Shown here: positions 1 to 9,691 of the stretch, in pieces
How the letters are laid out: each line of letters starts with the position of its first letter
How positions within the stretch are numbered: the stretch's first letter is position 1
From: Anaerolineales bacterium
GTDB lineage: Bacteria > Chloroflexota > Anaerolineae > Anaerolineales > Villigracilaceae
Direction: 5' to 3'
DNA: 64,000 nucleotides
Assembly (NCBI GenBank): GCA_016934715.1
Contig: JAFGSI010000018.1
Location: forward strand, 111,184-175,183
The notes under the pieces: generated by a model
Told to the model about the DNA's origin: nothing
The model's database searches: none
What the model saw: only the letters and a program-made list of their open reading frames with translations
Translations under genes and position numbers: made by a program

Positions 1-625
1 CGAGCGCGAAGTTCGGGTTAAGGTTGTAGGCCACCACATGATAGACCCCGGTCGGGAGATCCTCGATCAGGTAGGTTCCCTGGTTGGGAACCGTATCCAC
101 GTAGAAATACACATTCGGATCGGCCGCGCTGAAAGCCACCACCCGCAAGGCAGGGATCCCTTCGGCTGGATAGGACAGCATCCCGCTGATCGCACCCGTC
201 TGCTGCCGGGTGATGGTCGGGGCCGGTGTGGGAATCGTGCCGCTGAAGCGTGTCAGGGCCAGGAGACCCGCCTGGTTTGTTGAGCTGGCCCAGTTCACGT
301 ACAGCAGATCGGCGCTGACGGAAACCGTCTGGTATCTGGCCGTGACTTCGCTGAGCGGGAAAGAGACCGTCCAGGTCAGAATACCCATGTCCCAGACCTG
401 GTTTACGACTTCACAGGCGCCCTGGGTCGGGCTGGCACACCCGGTCACAACGAAATCGCTGCCATTCCAGACGATCGTGGTGATGGTCAGCGTCTGCGGA
501 TTCTGCCAGGCACCCTCCATCCCGGCCATCGGAAGGGGGGTTGGGGTCGCAGCCTCGGGCAGGTTACAGGCAACGGTCAACACGACCAGAAACGGCACCA
601 CCAAAATCAGCTTGAGAGAACGCAT
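1..625 (-). CDS. Lipoprotein with C-terminal carboxypeptidase-regulatory-like domain (partial, runs off left edge)
   Basis: The frame is open from an ATG at 625 to the window edge, giving 208 visible residues and no stop. It starts with a lysine-containing hydrophobic signal peptide ending in a lipobox (LTVAC, lipidated Cys about residue 20), then a short Pro/Thr linker. A middle beta-rich region follows, and near residues 145-205 there is a segment of the type 'GAISGMLSYP...YLIEDLPTGVYHVVAY', typical of a carboxypeptidase-regulatory/SpaA-like beta-sandwich. The next gene upstream on this strand (ending at 643) has the same lipobox context (CNLP) and the same C-terminal domain, so the two are tandem paralogues, probably one operon (17-bp gap). 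Likely an outer-face, membrane-anchored protein of unknown ligand. The function is not known. Confidence 0.8.
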   Translation of the reverse strand, partial: MRSLKLILVVPFLVVLTVACNLPEAATPTPLPMAGMEGAWQNPQTLTITTIVWNGSDFVVTGCASPTQGACEVVNQVWDMGILTWTVSFPLSEVTARYQTVSVSADLLYVNWASSTNQAGLLALTRFSGTIPTPAPTITRQQTGAISGMLSYPAEGIPALRVVAFSAADPNVYFYVDTVPNQGTYLIEDLPTGVYHVVAYNLNPNFAL

Positions 626-642
626 ATTCTCCTGCTCCAGGA

Positions 643-1467
643 TCAGGGGATTCCACTCGGCATGGCAGGATATCCACCTGCCCAGTCGTTGCAATCACAG
701 GTGGCCTGTGAGCCACCAGAGATGAACACGATCGTCATGCAGCCGCCCGCGTTGCCGGAAGCATCATAGGCCACAATCTGATAATGCCCGGCCGGCAACT
801 CGTCGAAAGAGAACCAGGCCTGCCCGATCGCCGTCCCCACCCAACGCCACTGACCGGTGTCCTGGTTGAAGGCGACAACATACATATTGGGCAGCCCGCC
901 GTAGGGATAACCATAGATCCCCCCGGAGATGGATCCGCTGCCTGTCGCAGGCGCGTAACCGGGCGGGTAGGGAACTTCGTTCGGGCCGTAACGCCACTCA
1001 CAGACATCGATGCCGGGGGTTTCCTGCCCGGCCAGCACCTGAAAGGTTCCCCCAGCGTGAACCACGCCGACCGTGTAATCCGGCGGCCAGCCGAAGACTT
1101 CATAGGTTCCGGGATCAAGCAGGATATCGTATTCGCTCTGCGGGCGGGAAACCGGGATATCGATCACAGCGCCAGTACTGATATTCTTAAAATAGAGCGT
1201 CAGCGTGCTCATAGCGGCCGTGCGATAGCAGACCCGCCCACGAACTTGCCCCTGCGAGGGAGTCGGTGTGGCAGGCAATGTCGTGATCGGCATCACCGAT
1301 GGGGCCAGGGTGAAAGCCGGCTGCGAGGAGGCAAGCGCCTCCATGGTCTGGGCGACCATGGTCGATACAGCCTGCGGGTCTGGAGGTGCGGCCTGGGGCA
1401 GGTTGCAGCCGGCAATCAGAACGCTGGCGATCCAAAGCAAACCGGACAAACGAGATCTACTGTTCAT
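643..1467 (-). CDS. Lipoprotein with carboxypeptidase-regulatory-like domain (paralogue of the preceding gene)
   Basis: 274 residues from the ATG at 1467; an in-frame TTG at 1482 would add five residues and cannot be excluded, as neither has a clear ribosome site. The signal peptide ends in a lipobox (VLIAGC, Cys 21) followed by a Pro/Thr-rich linker. Two beta-sandwich-like units follow: one around residues 75-160 with 'LDPGTYEVFGWPPDY', and one at the C terminus with 'FDELPAGHYQIVAYD', the core signature of the carboxypeptidase-regulatory-like fold. The C terminus is Cys-rich (CDCNDW). It lies 17 bp before the start of its paralogue. Expected to be tethered outside the membrane. No enzymatic motif is visible and no function is assigned. 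Confidence 0.8.
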   Translation of the reverse strand: MNSRSRLSGLLWIASVLIAGCNLPQAAPPDPQAVSTMVAQTMEALASSQPAFTLAPSVMPITTLPATPTPSQGQVRGRVCYRTAAMSTLTLYFKNISTGAVIDIPVSRPQSEYDILLDPGTYEVFGWPPDYTVGVVHAGGTFQVLAGQETPGIDVCEWRYGPNEVPYPPGYAPATGSGSISGGIYGYPYGGLPNMYVVAFNQDTGQWRWVGTAIGQAWFSFDELPAGHYQIVAYDASGNAGGCMTIVFISGGSQATCDCNDWAGGYPAMPSGIP

Positions 1468-1489
1468 GCGATTCGGGCCCAAACGAACA

Positions 1490-2344
1490 CTAACTGGGCG
1501 GCGGGATGGGATCAGGCGAGAGCAGGTAAGATTTCATCCGGCTGACCGGTGCCCAGGTGTTCTTGCCGGGGATGAAAACGCAGTCATCGCGAGTGCAGTA
1601 ATAGAGCTGATCCCAGCGATCCATGGTCTGTGCATAGGATTGGCGGATGCGTTTATGTTCCTGCTGAACAGCCAGGACCTGTTGTTGATAACGGACCCGA
1701 GCTTCCGGGTTGGGCTTGCCCGCCCGGATTGTCATGAAAATACCCAGGCCGACCAGACCGCCCCCCACCAGGAAGAGGATCGCCCCCGTTACCACGGAGG
1801 CCATTCCAAGAATCAGAGGTGAACTGTCGTAGTAATATTCCAGGGAGGCCGCAAAGGATGGGATGGACGCCAGAATGCAGCAAACAGAAGAGAGGAGCAG
1901 CACAATCCCAATCACCAGAACGGCAACTCCACCCCCGCGCGAAGGCGGCGATGGAGGACGCGGGAGAGGCGGGAATCGCCTCGGATCAGGAGGGGCAGGA
2001 GGCACCAGCTGCTGTCCCAGCCGGGTAACTTGCTTGCGCGAGAAGGGCACATCATGAACGACGACCTTCTGCCGTCCGTCCGGGGCGGTCACGATCTGCT
2101 GTTTCTGTTCGACCCCGGAGATCTCCTGGGTCTGGATGGCCAGGATGGCCGAGACCTTCTCCGACTTATCGTTGCGCCCGCAGACCGGACAACGGGCATA
2201 GGCCTCGAGCATGACGCCTCCGTCAGCCTCCCGCTTGACCAGGTGATCGTTGCCACAATGCTGGCAGGTCAACGAACTTGCATTCTTCGATACCTTGAGC
2301 TTTCCTCCACAGGATGGACAGGTAAGAGAGATCAGATCGGGCAC
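1490..2344 (-). CDS. Zinc-ribbon double-membrane-segment protein
   Basis: 284 residues from a GTG at 2344; GAGGAG lies about 8 nt upstream. Two N-terminal zinc-binding elements are visible: CPSCGGK...CQHCGND (residues 9-33) and a CPVCGRND knuckle near residue 53. A Pro/Arg-rich linker follows, then two hydrophobic segments (about 135-160 and 175-205), then a basic, Gln-rich probable coiled coil ('RYQQQVLAVQQEHKRIRQ') and a C-terminal tail with two Cys (YYCTRDDCVFIPG). The tail resembles the flow 'CxRDDCVFxPG' seen in hypothetical zinc-ribbon membrane proteins of filamentous Chloroflexota (from memory). It lies 8 bp downstream of the lipoprotein pair's promoter side and may share their transcript. 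Function unknown; a role in envelope sensing or scaffolding would be speculation. Confidence 0.8.
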   Translation of the reverse strand: MPDLISLTCPSCGGKLKVSKNASSLTCQHCGNDHLVKREADGGVMLEAYARCPVCGRNDKSEKVSAILAIQTQEISGVEQKQQIVTAPDGRQKVVVHDVPFSRKQVTRLGQQLVPPAPPDPRRFPPLPRPPSPPSRGGGVAVLVIGIVLLLSSVCCILASIPSFAASLEYYYDSSPLILGMASVVTGAILFLVGGGLVGLGIFMTIRAGKPNPEARVRYQQQVLAVQQEHKRIRQSYAQTMDRWDQLYYCTRDDCVFIPGKNTWAPVSRMKSYLLSPDPIPPPS

Positions 2345-2379
2345 AATGCGCTCCTCTACGATGAATTAGTGTACACCAC

Positions 2380-3354
2380 CTACAGCGGCAGCCTGATACC
2401 GACGTCCCGGGCGCACGCCCGGCGGTAGATCTCGGGCGCCACGGCCATGTCGTCCATCGCCAGGCCCAGATTGATGGCCAGCGTGCGCTCGGTCTCAGAC
2501 TGGCGTCCCGGCTTGAGGCCGGCGACCAGTTCGCCCAGGTCAGCGTGCGGCTCGGGGGCGTGCTGAAAATAACCAGCTGAGCGATAATAGCGGAACTGAG
2601 CGTGGTCGTCGGTGACGATCCGATCCATCTGGGCCATGGCCGCCCCGGTCCAATACGAATCGAAGTCCACAGCTGATCCGAAGGCGCCGAGGCGCAGCCA
2701 TTCGCGATCAATCGTCGGGTCCGGGTTCCGCAGGATCGGCCCGGAGGTGACCACAATATCGGCATCAACAACCGCCGAGCGCGGGTCCGGGACGCCAACG
2801 ATCTCAAGCTCGTAACTGGCCTGCATTTCGGCGATGTAACGATCGCGGGCCTCCGGCAGGATATCGTAAGCATAGACTCGCGTGATCGGGAACAGGCACA
2901 TCAAGGCCTCCAGGTTGGTGCGGCCCTGGACGCCGCAGGCCAGGATACCCACCGTGCTCGAGTCCGGTCGGGCCAGGTATTTTGCCGACAGGGCCGTGGC
3001 CGCGCCTGTGCGCTTGGCCGTGATCCAGGTGCAGTCCATGACCGCATAGGGAATACCGGTCTCGATGTCATTCAGGATCAAAAGGCCTGAGATATAAGGC
3101 AGCCCACGCCTGGCATTCTCCGGGTAACCGCTGACCCATTTGATCCCGGCCGATCCCATCCCGGAGATGTAGGCCGGCATGGCATGGATGAAGGCATCTG
3201 GACGGGTGTGGATCCCGGGCTTCGGCGGCATCTCGACCTTCCCCTGGCCCTTCTCTCTGAAGGCCTGCTCGAGTAGGTCGATGACCGTTTGCATCTCAAG
3301 ATCGACAGCCTCCACATCGCTGCGTGAAAGATACAAAAATTGATTTTCTTCCAT
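2380..3354 (-). CDS. Ornithine cyclodeaminase / mu-crystallin family protein
   Basis: 324 residues from the ATG at 3354, which has AAGGGGAG six bases upstream; the frame stays open further 5' but without support. The protein has the family layout: an N-terminal substrate and dimer region with 'KPGIHTRPDAFIHAMPAY' and 'GIKWVSGYPEN', the Lys/Arg-containing 'AKRTGAATALSAKYLA' segment, and a Rossmann NAD(P) domain starting with 'VGILACGVQGRTNLEAL' (glycine-rich loop GCGVQG-like). Family members deaminate ornithine to proline, dehydrogenate or reduce amino and imino acids, or bind NADPH, so the substrate cannot be read from sequence. The gene stands alone between a zinc-ribbon gene and a divergent repeat-protein gene. 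Confidence 0.88.
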   Translation of the reverse strand: MEENQFLYLSRSDVEAVDLEMQTVIDLLEQAFREKGQGKVEMPPKPGIHTRPDAFIHAMPAYISGMGSAGIKWVSGYPENARRGLPYISGLLILNDIETGIPYAVMDCTWITAKRTGAATALSAKYLARPDSSTVGILACGVQGRTNLEALMCLFPITRVYAYDILPEARDRYIAEMQASYELEIVGVPDPRSAVVDADIVVTSGPILRNPDPTIDREWLRLGAFGSAVDFDSYWTGAAMAQMDRIVTDDHAQFRYYRSAGYFQHAPEPHADLGELVAGLKPGRQSETERTLAINLGLAMDDMAVAPEIYRRACARDVGIRLPL

Positions 3355-3528
3355 CAGGAACTCCCCTTCCATAGTAGAATGTGACCAGCGACGATGGGCT
3401 GCAGCACACCGCAAGGCGACCGGTGCTGGATCCTGTGATCTCCATGTTCAAGCGAGAAAGAACCTGGCGTTTCCTGTATTATACAATTAGACGCAAAGAG
3501 ATGCTTGACAAATACGAAAGGAGTTCCA

Positions 3529-4092
3529 TTGAAAACCAAACTGCTCGTCACGCCGTCGGCCCTATGGATCGGCTTCCTCATCATGGCCGTCCTGAACATT
3601 TTCATGCTGATCGGGCTGCTCGTCGCCTATGGAGAACTGCTGTCCCTGCGCCGGCAGGCGGCCGATACGATCAGCAGCATGTCCACGGCACTGGAAGAGG
3701 TGAGATCCGGCACGTTTGAGTATGCCGTTCAGATCGACCAGGAGATCCCGATCAACGACGAGATCCCGATCGAGTTCGTCGTTCAGGTGCCAATCCATGC
3801 GACCATCCCGGTCAACACCACCGTCAGCGTGCCGGTCGAGATCCCGCTCGTCGGGACGACGTACATTTCCATACCGATCATCGCCGACATCCCGATCAAC
3901 CTGACCGTCGACGTTCCAGTTCGCCAGACGATCCCGATCGCTCTGCGCGTCCCGATCCAGATGGATGTGCCGATCAGCATCCAGATCGCCGACACCCCTC
4001 TGGCCCAGAGCCTGGCTCACCTGCAGGCGGTGCTCGATGAACTGGCAGCCGGGTTGCATGGATCCGCCGCTCGGGACCAGACCACCCCCTAA
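3529..4092 (+). CDS. Membrane-anchored protein with tandem 14-residue [IV]P[IV] repeats
   Basis: 187 residues from a TTG at 3529 with AAGGAG six bases upstream; an upstream in-frame TTG at 3505 lacks such a site. An uncleaved-looking hydrophobic segment (residues 11-34) is followed by a short amphipathic helix (about 40-60). Then comes an array in which Pro flanked by Ile/Val recurs at residues 74, 88, 102, 116 and 130 (period exactly 14), with a second set at 80, 94, 122 and 136; the array breaks near 106-112. The tail (155-187) is again helical. The alternating I/V-P-I/V pattern suggests regular short beta strands held outside the membrane. No named family is recognised. The gene is monocistronic, divergent from the cyclodeaminase gene. 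Confidence 0.8.
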   Translation: MKTKLLVTPSALWIGFLIMAVLNIFMLIGLLVAYGELLSLRRQAADTISSMSTALEEVRSGTFEYAVQIDQEIPINDEIPIEFVVQVPIHATIPVNTTVSVPVEIPLVGTTYISIPIIADIPINLTVDVPVRQTIPIALRVPIQMDVPISIQIADTPLAQSLAHLQAVLDELAAGLHGSAARDQTTP

Positions 4093-4401
4093 CACGCCAT
4101 GCTGACACTCCCCGCTCCCCAAGAGCCCGGCTGCGACCCAGGCGGCAGAAATGCATCCTGTCCACTCTACGACACAGCCCGGCAGTTCGTCAAACCGCCT
4201 GCGCTATGGATCCGGAAAAGTTATCAAATATAATTTATATTATCATGTAATCGGAGGGAGGCTTCCCCCCGGGACCGGCAGTCGCATCTTCCCGGATGAT
4301 CGAGAGGAACCAGATTGCTGAACCCGTGCTATACTACTTTCGACTTCCATTTTCCACCACACCAGAAGAACATCGGCCGCTATCGCCATGGATGGTTGCG
4401 A
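4093..4401 (+). other. Intergenic region with an AT-rich island
   Basis: About 310 bp without a supported gene. Positions 4221-4248 form a strikingly AT-rich island in an otherwise GC-rich setting, with TATAAT at 4229-4234 and TATTAT at 4238-4243 on the plus strand. No convincing -35 element lies 16-18 bp ahead of either, so a promoter for the following esterase gene is plausible but unproven. Nothing else recognisable. Confidence 0.4.
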
Positions 4402-5493
4402 ATGAACAATCCGGTACTCCAGAAGGCCATCGAGTTCATCAAAACCGGGAAGAAAGAGGCTGCCCAGGTCCTGCTCAAGGACCTGATCAAAGGTGACCCG
4501 CACAATATTCCTGCCTGGTTCTGGTATATAGAAACGCTCTCCACCACAGAAAAGCGTTTGCAAGTCCTGGATGCCTGCCTGCGCAACAACCCCGAACATC
4601 CCCAGGTAGCACTCGCCATCCAAAACCTGCGCACCAGGCAAGCGACGGGCGGTGCCCCACCGCCCTCGCTCCAGCCTCAAGAAGCCGGACCACAGATCAG
4701 GAAGACAGTCCCTCCAGAAAGGCCACCGGCCCCCCCGCCCATCGCGGCCAGATCCAGCCACTCGCATGAACCGCAAATGCAGAAGAAGAAAGCCGGCTGG
4801 CTGATACCGGCGATTGCCCTGACCGTGGTCTTGGGAATCATGGGAGCCGGCGCATGGACGGTACTGAGGTCACCCCCGGATCCGGCCGGTTTTCGACACA
4901 CAGAACCCTATGAATTTTTTTTGTATGTGCCCAAGGATTACTCCCCTGAACGGGCATGGCCGGTTTTCGTTGGCATTCATGGGCAGGGAGGCAGCGGCCT
5001 CGACTGTTGGACCCTGTGGCAGTCGTATGCCGAACAGGAAGGATTCATCTTGGTCTGTCCATCGATTGCCGACCAGCATGGCGGCTGGTACCAGGACGAT
5101 GGCGAGAGGATCGTCCTGCAAGTCTTAAGCCAGGTCCGGACCGACTATCATCTGGAACCAAGAATATTCCTGGTTGGTTTCTCGGCCGGGGCCCAGTTCG
5201 TGCAGGGATTTGCTTTCGGTTACCCGCAACTGGTCGCGGGGGTGGCCGTCCTATCGGCGGGGAATTATTATGCCCCCACAGGGAACGCCCGCAATATCCC
5301 GTTCCTGGTCGTGATCGGCACACTGGATGACAGCACTTCGATCGCCTACTGCGAGGAATTCGTCGCTTCCTTGCAGAGAAATGGATACACGGTAGCGTAT
5401 CATCCGCTTCCTTTCTTGGGGCATGCTGTGAATGGATCCGGCCGGCGTTTGACGATCGAGTTCTTCGCGAATCTCAACGCGATTGCGCCATAA
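4402..5493 (+). CDS. TPR-like, membrane-anchored alpha/beta hydrolase (esterase/depolymerase type)
   Basis: 363 residues from the ATG at 4402, chosen because the residues before it are not protein-like; only a weak GGATGG precedes it. Residues 1-75 look like a tetratricopeptide-type helical module ('KKEAAQVLLKDLIKGDPHN'). A Pro-rich linker follows, then one transmembrane helix near 130-155, then an alpha/beta hydrolase domain. The hydrolase shows an oxyanion segment 'VGIHGQGGSG', the nucleophile elbow GFSAG, an acid candidate in GTLDD, and a terminal LGHAV histidine, matching the PHB-depolymerase/feruloyl-esterase superfamily. The catalytic part should face outward and the TPR part inward, an unusual split. 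Substrate unknown. Confidence 0.82.
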   Translation: MNNPVLQKAIEFIKTGKKEAAQVLLKDLIKGDPHNIPAWFWYIETLSTTEKRLQVLDACLRNNPEHPQVALAIQNLRTRQATGGAPPPSLQPQEAGPQIRKTVPPERPPAPPPIAARSSHSHEPQMQKKKAGWLIPAIALTVVLGIMGAGAWTVLRSPPDPAGFRHTEPYEFFLYVPKDYSPERAWPVFVGIHGQGGSGLDCWTLWQSYAEQEGFILVCPSIADQHGGWYQDDGERIVLQVLSQVRTDYHLEPRIFLVGFSAGAQFVQGFAFGYPQLVAGVAVLSAGNYYAPTGNARNIPFLVVIGTLDDSTSIAYCEEFVASLQRNGYTVAYHPLPFLGHAVNGSGRRLTIEFFANLNAIAP

Positions 5494-5567
5494 TCTAGAT
5501 CATGATCCGTTCCTGCCCAATCATGGATGGGAGTCGAGATGGATTAACTTTTCACTTGGAGGAGAAA

Positions 5568-6251
5568 ATGCAAACGCACGATCCGTTCGAAACCGATCAG
5601 ATCCCCACCTCCGCCGGTGATCTGGTGATCACCGCACTTGGTCACGGCAGCCTGCTGCTGGTCTTCAACGGGAAGAACATCTACATCGACCCCTTCAGCC
5701 GGGTGGCGGATTATACGACCCTGCCCAAAGCCGACCTGGTCTTGATCACCCACGAGCACCGCGACCACCTGGACCCCGAAGCCCTGGCCGCCATCCGGAC
5801 CGAGGCCACCACCCTGGTGGTGACTGAACGATGCACCGGACAGGTCGAAGGCGGGATCGTGATGAGAAACGGGGACAGCCAGACCCTGGTGGGGATCGAG
5901 ATCGAGGCGGTGCCGGCGTACAATCGCAAGCACAAGCGCGAGAATGGCGAACCCTTCCATCCCCAGGGGATCGGAAACGGTTACATCCTGACCCTGGGCG
6001 CGGTACGCCTCTACATCGCCGGTGACACGGAAAATATCCCCGAGATGAAAGGTCTGAAGGATATCACGATCGCCTTCCTGCCGATGAATCTGCCCTACAC
6101 GATGACGCCGGCGATGGCCGCCGAAGCGGCAAAGACCTTCCAGCCGCGCATCCTGTATCCGTATCACTATGGAAATACGGATCCTGCAGAATTAATCGAA
6201 CTGCTTGAGGACGAGAAAGAGATCGAGGTCCGCATCCGCAGGCTGGCCTGA
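5568..6251 (+). CDS. Metallo-beta-lactamase-fold hydrolase (UlaG / UPF0173-like)
   Basis: 227 residues from the ATG at 5568, preceded by GGAGGAG at the right distance. The metal motif HEHRDHLD is present, with a second ligand region 'YIAGDTE' and a terminal 'LYPYHYGN'. The overall order (G-H-S/G strand 'TALGHGSLLLVFNGKNIYIDPF' in short pieces, then HxHxDH, then GDT) is that of the small UPF0173/UlaG-like branch of the superfamily, whose members hydrolyse lactones or phosphodiesters. It lacks an N-terminal signal, so it is cytoplasmic. It is followed within 2 bp by a perfect hairpin that probably terminates it. The substrate cannot be predicted. Confidence 0.85.
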   Translation: MQTHDPFETDQIPTSAGDLVITALGHGSLLLVFNGKNIYIDPFSRVADYTTLPKADLVLITHEHRDHLDPEALAAIRTEATTLVVTERCTGQVEGGIVMRNGDSQTLVGIEIEAVPAYNRKHKRENGEPFHPQGIGNGYILTLGAVRLYIAGDTENIPEMKGLKDITIAFLPMNLPYTMTPAMAAEAAKTFQPRILYPYHYGNTDPAELIELLEDEKEIEVRIRRLA

Positions 6252-6252
6252 A

Positions 6253-6292
6253 AAATGATGACGGTCACCCTGCAGGATGACCGTCATCATTT
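6253..6292. terminator. Bidirectional hairpin between convergent genes
   Basis: A perfect 15-bp inverted repeat (6253-6267 and 6278-6292) with a 10-nt loop. One side starts two bases after the upstream plus-strand stop. The other side contains the mfd stop codon (6287-6289), so both converging transcripts end in the same structure. Each strand carries only a short T run after the stem. Confidence 0.75.
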
Positions 6293-9200
6293 CCTTAGTC
6301 TCGCGAGCGTCTCCAGCAGCCTCTTGGGCCAATCTTCTTCCTTCCCGAACGTGCACCAGTAGGCATCCTTTCCACCGCGCACACCTGGATCCAGATCCGG
6401 TAGGCGTTTGCCGTTCCTCAATTCCGGATCGGACGGGTAACGCAGGATGATCTGCCCACTCTCCCAGGCAACGCCGACCAGCCCGGCCTTCTCGGCCCGC
6501 ATTTTGACCCTCATCTGGAAGAACAAATTCTCGGCCATCTCGGGCAACGGTCCGAAGCGGTCAACGAACTCGACCCTCAGCGCGTCCAGGGTCGCCTCGT
6601 CGGTCAGGTCGGCCAGGCGACGGTAGAGACGCAGGCGCAGGGCCTGGTCGGGGACGTAGTCCTCAGGAATGCCGGAGGCCAACGGCAGGTCGACATTGAC
6701 CGGCAGGCCAATCGCGGGGGTCAGCAGGGTCCCGGCAGCGGCCGCCTCCGGCAGGCCGCGCGCATGGCGCAGGTTCCGGACAGCGGCAGCCAGCAGGCGG
6801 GTGTACAGGTGGAAGCCGACCGCAGCAATGTGCCCCGACTGGCGTGTCCCGAGCAGGTCCCCTGCCCCGCGCATCTCCAGGTCGCGCATGGCGATCGAAT
6901 AGCCGGCCCCCAGCTGGGTGTTCTCTGCGATGACATCCAACCGCTCAGCGCCCTCGGGCGTCGGCAGCAGTTTGCGATGGCGGAAGAAGTAGGCATAGGC
7001 CCGCATTGCTCCCCGCCCGACCCGGCCGCGCAGCTGGTAGAGCTGGGCCAGCCCGAAGGCATCCGCCCGGTCGACGATCAGAGTGTTGGCGTTGGGGATG
7101 TCCAAGCCCGACTCGATGATCGAGGTCGCCAGCAGGACATCGATCTGGCCGGCGGTGAAGCGGCGCATGACCAAGGCCAGTTCCGCCTCGTTCATCTGGC
7201 CGTGCCCGACGGCGACGCGCGCCTCGGGGATCAGTTTCTCGAGGTGCATCTTCATGGCATCTATGGTCTGGACCCGGTTGTGGACGAAGAAGACCTGCCC
7301 GCCACGTTCAAGCTCGCGCAGGATCGCCTGGCGGGCCAGTTTCGGGTCGTATGGCCCAACGTGGGTCACGATCGGCAGGCGCTCCTCGGGCGGAGTGCTC
7401 AGGCTGGAAATGTCGCGCACGCCGGTCAGGGCCATGTAGAGCGTGCGCGGGATCGGGGTGGCGGTCAGGGTCAGCACGTCGACCTCGGTCCGCAGCCGCT
7501 TGAGGCGCTCCTTGTGGGTCACGCCAAAGCGCTGTTCCTCGTCGATGATCACCAGGCCGAGGTCCTTGAGCTGCACATCGGACGAGATCAGGCGGTGGGT
7601 CCCGATGACGATGTCGATCGCCCCGGTGGTCAAGCCGTAGATGATCTGGTCCTGTTCGCGCGGGGTGCGGAAGCGCGAGAGCATTTCGACCGTCACCGGG
7701 AAGGTCGCCAACCGCTGGCGGAAGGTCTCGAAGTGCTGCTGGGCCAGGACGGTGGTCGGGACCAGCAGGACGACCTGCTTGCCATCCATGACCGCTTTAA
7801 AAGCCGCCCGCAGGGCCAGCTCGGTCTTGCCGTAACCGACGTCGCCGCACAGCAGGCGGTCCATCGGTCGGACGGCTTCCATGTCACACTTGATATCCAC
7901 CAGGGCCCGGACCTGGTCTTCGGTCTCGACGTAGGGGAAGGACGACTCGAGTTCGGCCTGCCAGGGGGTGTCCTCGCGGAAGGCGTAGCCCTCGGCAAGC
8001 TGGCGGCGGGCGTACAGGTCCAGCAGATCCTGTGCGACCTCCCGGACCGCTTCCCTGACCCGGCGCTTGGCTTCCGACCACTCCTGCCCCCCCAGGTGCC
8101 CGGGAGAGGGCGGATTCCCGTCCGGACCGATGTAGCGGGTCAGGCGGTCGGCCTGGTGGATCGGAACAAAGACCTGGTCGCCTTTCTGGTACTCGACACA
8201 CAGGAACTCGCGCTCCAGGCCTTCCAGCGTGCGCTGGACCAGGCCGGCGTAACGCCCGACGCCATAGTCGACATGGACGATCCAGTCGCCGGGATTGAAA
8301 TCGGCATAGACCATCTCGGGAGTCTCGGCCGAAGGACGCGGGCGAGTGCGCGGCTGGGGACGCTCCCAACCGAAGATCTCTGAGTCGGTGACGAGATGGA
8401 TGCCATCCAGGGAGAAGCCCGCCGAGAGAGAGGCCTCAATGAATTCGGGATTGTCGGAGCCCGACTCCGGCACAGGCTGCTCGGTCCACAGTTCCTCCAA
8501 GCGGCCGGCCTGGCGTGAGACCACCAGGACCCGTTGACCGGAGGAGACCAGGCCGCGCAGGTGCTCGGCGAACGGCTTGAGCCGTCCGGCAAAACGTTCC
8601 AGCTGCCCGAAATGATCGGCCAGCGAAACGGCCCCCCCCGCTGGCTGCTGACCGCCGACCACTTCCACTGTCGAACGGCCAAGCTCGGTCATGGGGAACC
8701 CGCCAAGGGCGTCGTTCAACTCCGACCAGGAGAAGTATGGCACCGGGAAGTCCTCCGCCAGGATGCCTTCAGAAATCGATTCGGCCCGCAGCTTGACCGC
8801 CTGCTCCTCAATCTCTGAGACCGCACTCTCGAGCATACCCAGGTCGTCGATCAACAGCGGCGTGTCCCTGGGAAGGTAGTCGAGCAGGCTGGACGTGAAG
8901 GGGTGCAGCAGGGGGATGTGAAATTCGGAGAGCCCCCCATCGGGTCGATGATCCTCCGGCTCACCCTCGGGGAGAATGAACTCGCGGGCCGGCGTAACCA
9001 AGACCAGATCCAGAGTATCAATCGTGCGTTGCGTGGCCGGGTCAAAGCGCCGGATCGTGTCCACTTCGTCGCCGAAGAAATCCAGGCGGACCGGGTGCGG
9101 CTCCGCCGGGGTCCACAGGTCGAGCAGGCCGCCGCGTCGTGAGAACTGGCCGGGCTCGAGGACCGTATCAGCGGCCTGGTATCCCATCGCCACCCAGGCC

Positions 9201-9688
9201 CGGACGAGTTTCTCGGGCTGGTAGGTCTCGCCGAGCCTGATCTGCTTCGAATTAGCCAGGTAGTCGCGCCGCGGCAGGGTGCGGGTCATCAAGCCCCGGG
9301 GTGAGGTCACGATGACCGGCGGAACGGACGGCTTGTCGGCAAATGGCAGGTGGTAGGCTGCCAGGGCGGTCAGGGTCTGCAGCCGCTCACGGCGGGTGGT
9401 TGCCCCCCAGGCGGCATTTTCATAGAAGAGCGGGTTCGGTTCGGCAAAGAGATGGCGCCGGACGGACCCCACCCAGAAAGCCAGTTCGTCGTACTGCGCC
9501 AATGCGAGGTCGGCCCGGGCGGCGACCAGAATCAGCGGCCGGCCGAGGTCGGCCTGCAGGGCAGACAGGACCGGCAGGCGGGCGGCGCGCGGCAGCCCCA
9601 ATCCGGAGCTGGTCTGGCCGGCAGACAGACTGGCCAGCAGGGACTGGTAGGGGTCAAGGGAGCGGATTCGGTCGAGGATGAAATCCAT
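6287..9688 (-). CDS. mfd: Transcription-repair coupling factor Mfd
   Basis: 1133 residues, the normal length. The order is a UvrB-homology N-terminal module, then the RNA-polymerase-interacting CarD-like domain (about residue 463 onward, '[19 protein letters not shown]'), then a superfamily-2 translocase with Walker [10 protein letters not shown] (about 613), DEEQRFG (about 713), '[11 protein letters not shown]' and 'GRVGRG', and the C-terminal Mfd regulatory domain. Mfd removes RNA polymerase stalled at DNA lesions and recruits UvrA. The ATG lies 3 bp after the stop of the upstream lipoprotein gene, so it is read from the pth promoter or through that operon. All key motifs look intact. Confidence 0.98.
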   Translation of the reverse strand: MDFILDRIRSLDPYQSLLASLSAGQTSSGLGLPRAARLPVLSALQADLGRPLILVAARADLALAQYDELAFWVGSVRRHLFAEPNPLFYENAAWGATTRRERLQTLTALAAYHLPFADKPSVPPVIVTSPRGLMTRTLPRRDYLANSKQIRLGETYQPEKLVRAWVAMGYQAADTVLEPGQFSRRGGLLDLWTPAEPHPVRLDFFGDEVDTIRRFDPATQRTIDTLDLVLVTPAREFILPEGEPEDHRPDGGLSEFHIPLLHPFTSSLLDYLPRDTPLLIDDLGMLESAVSEIEEQAVKLRAESISEGILAEDFPVPYFSWSELNDALGGFPMTELGRSTVEVVGGQQPAGGAVSLADHFGQLERFAGRLKPFAEHLRGLVSSGQRVLVVSRQAGRLEELWTEQPVPESGSDNPEFIEASLSAGFSLDGIHLVTDSEIFGWERPQPRTRPRPSAETPEMVYADFNPGDWIVHVDYGVGRYAGLVQRTLEGLEREFLCVEYQKGDQVFVPIHQADRLTRYIGPDGNPPSPGHLGGQEWSEAKRRVREAVREVAQDLLDLYARRQLAEGYAFREDTPWQAELESSFPYVETEDQVRALVDIKCDMEAVRPMDRLLCGDVGYGKTELALRAAFKAVMDGKQVVLLVPTTVLAQQHFETFRQRLATFPVTVEMLSRFRTPREQDQIIYGLTTGAIDIVIGTHRLISSDVQLKDLGLVIIDEEQRFGVTHKERLKRLRTEVDVLTLTATPIPRTLYMALTGVRDISSLSTPPEERLPIVTHVGPYDPKLARQAILRELERGGQVFFVHNRVQTIDAMKMHLEKLIPEARVAVGHGQMNEAELALVMRRFTAGQIDVLLATSIIESGLDIPNANTLIVDRADAFGLAQLYQLRGRVGRGAMRAYAYFFRHRKLLPTPEGAERLDVIAENTQLGAGYSIAMRDLEMRGAGDLLGTRQSGHIAAVGFHLYTRLLAAAVRNLRHARGLPEAAAAGTLLTPAIGLPVNVDLPLASGIPEDYVPDQALRLRLYRRLADLTDEATLDALRVEFVDRFGPLPEMAENLFFQMRVKMRAEKAGLVGVAWESGQIILRYPSDPELRNGKRLPDLDPGVRGGKDAYWCTFGKEEDWPKRLLETLARLRK

Positions 9689-9691
9689 GTT

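Noticed and set aside
6764..8383. Long open frame (539 codons) on the plus strand opposite mfd
   Set aside because: It is antisense to an intact, well-conserved gene, has no ribosome site, and its amino-acid content (many Gly, Asp, Gln) is what the complement of GC-rich coding DNA gives.
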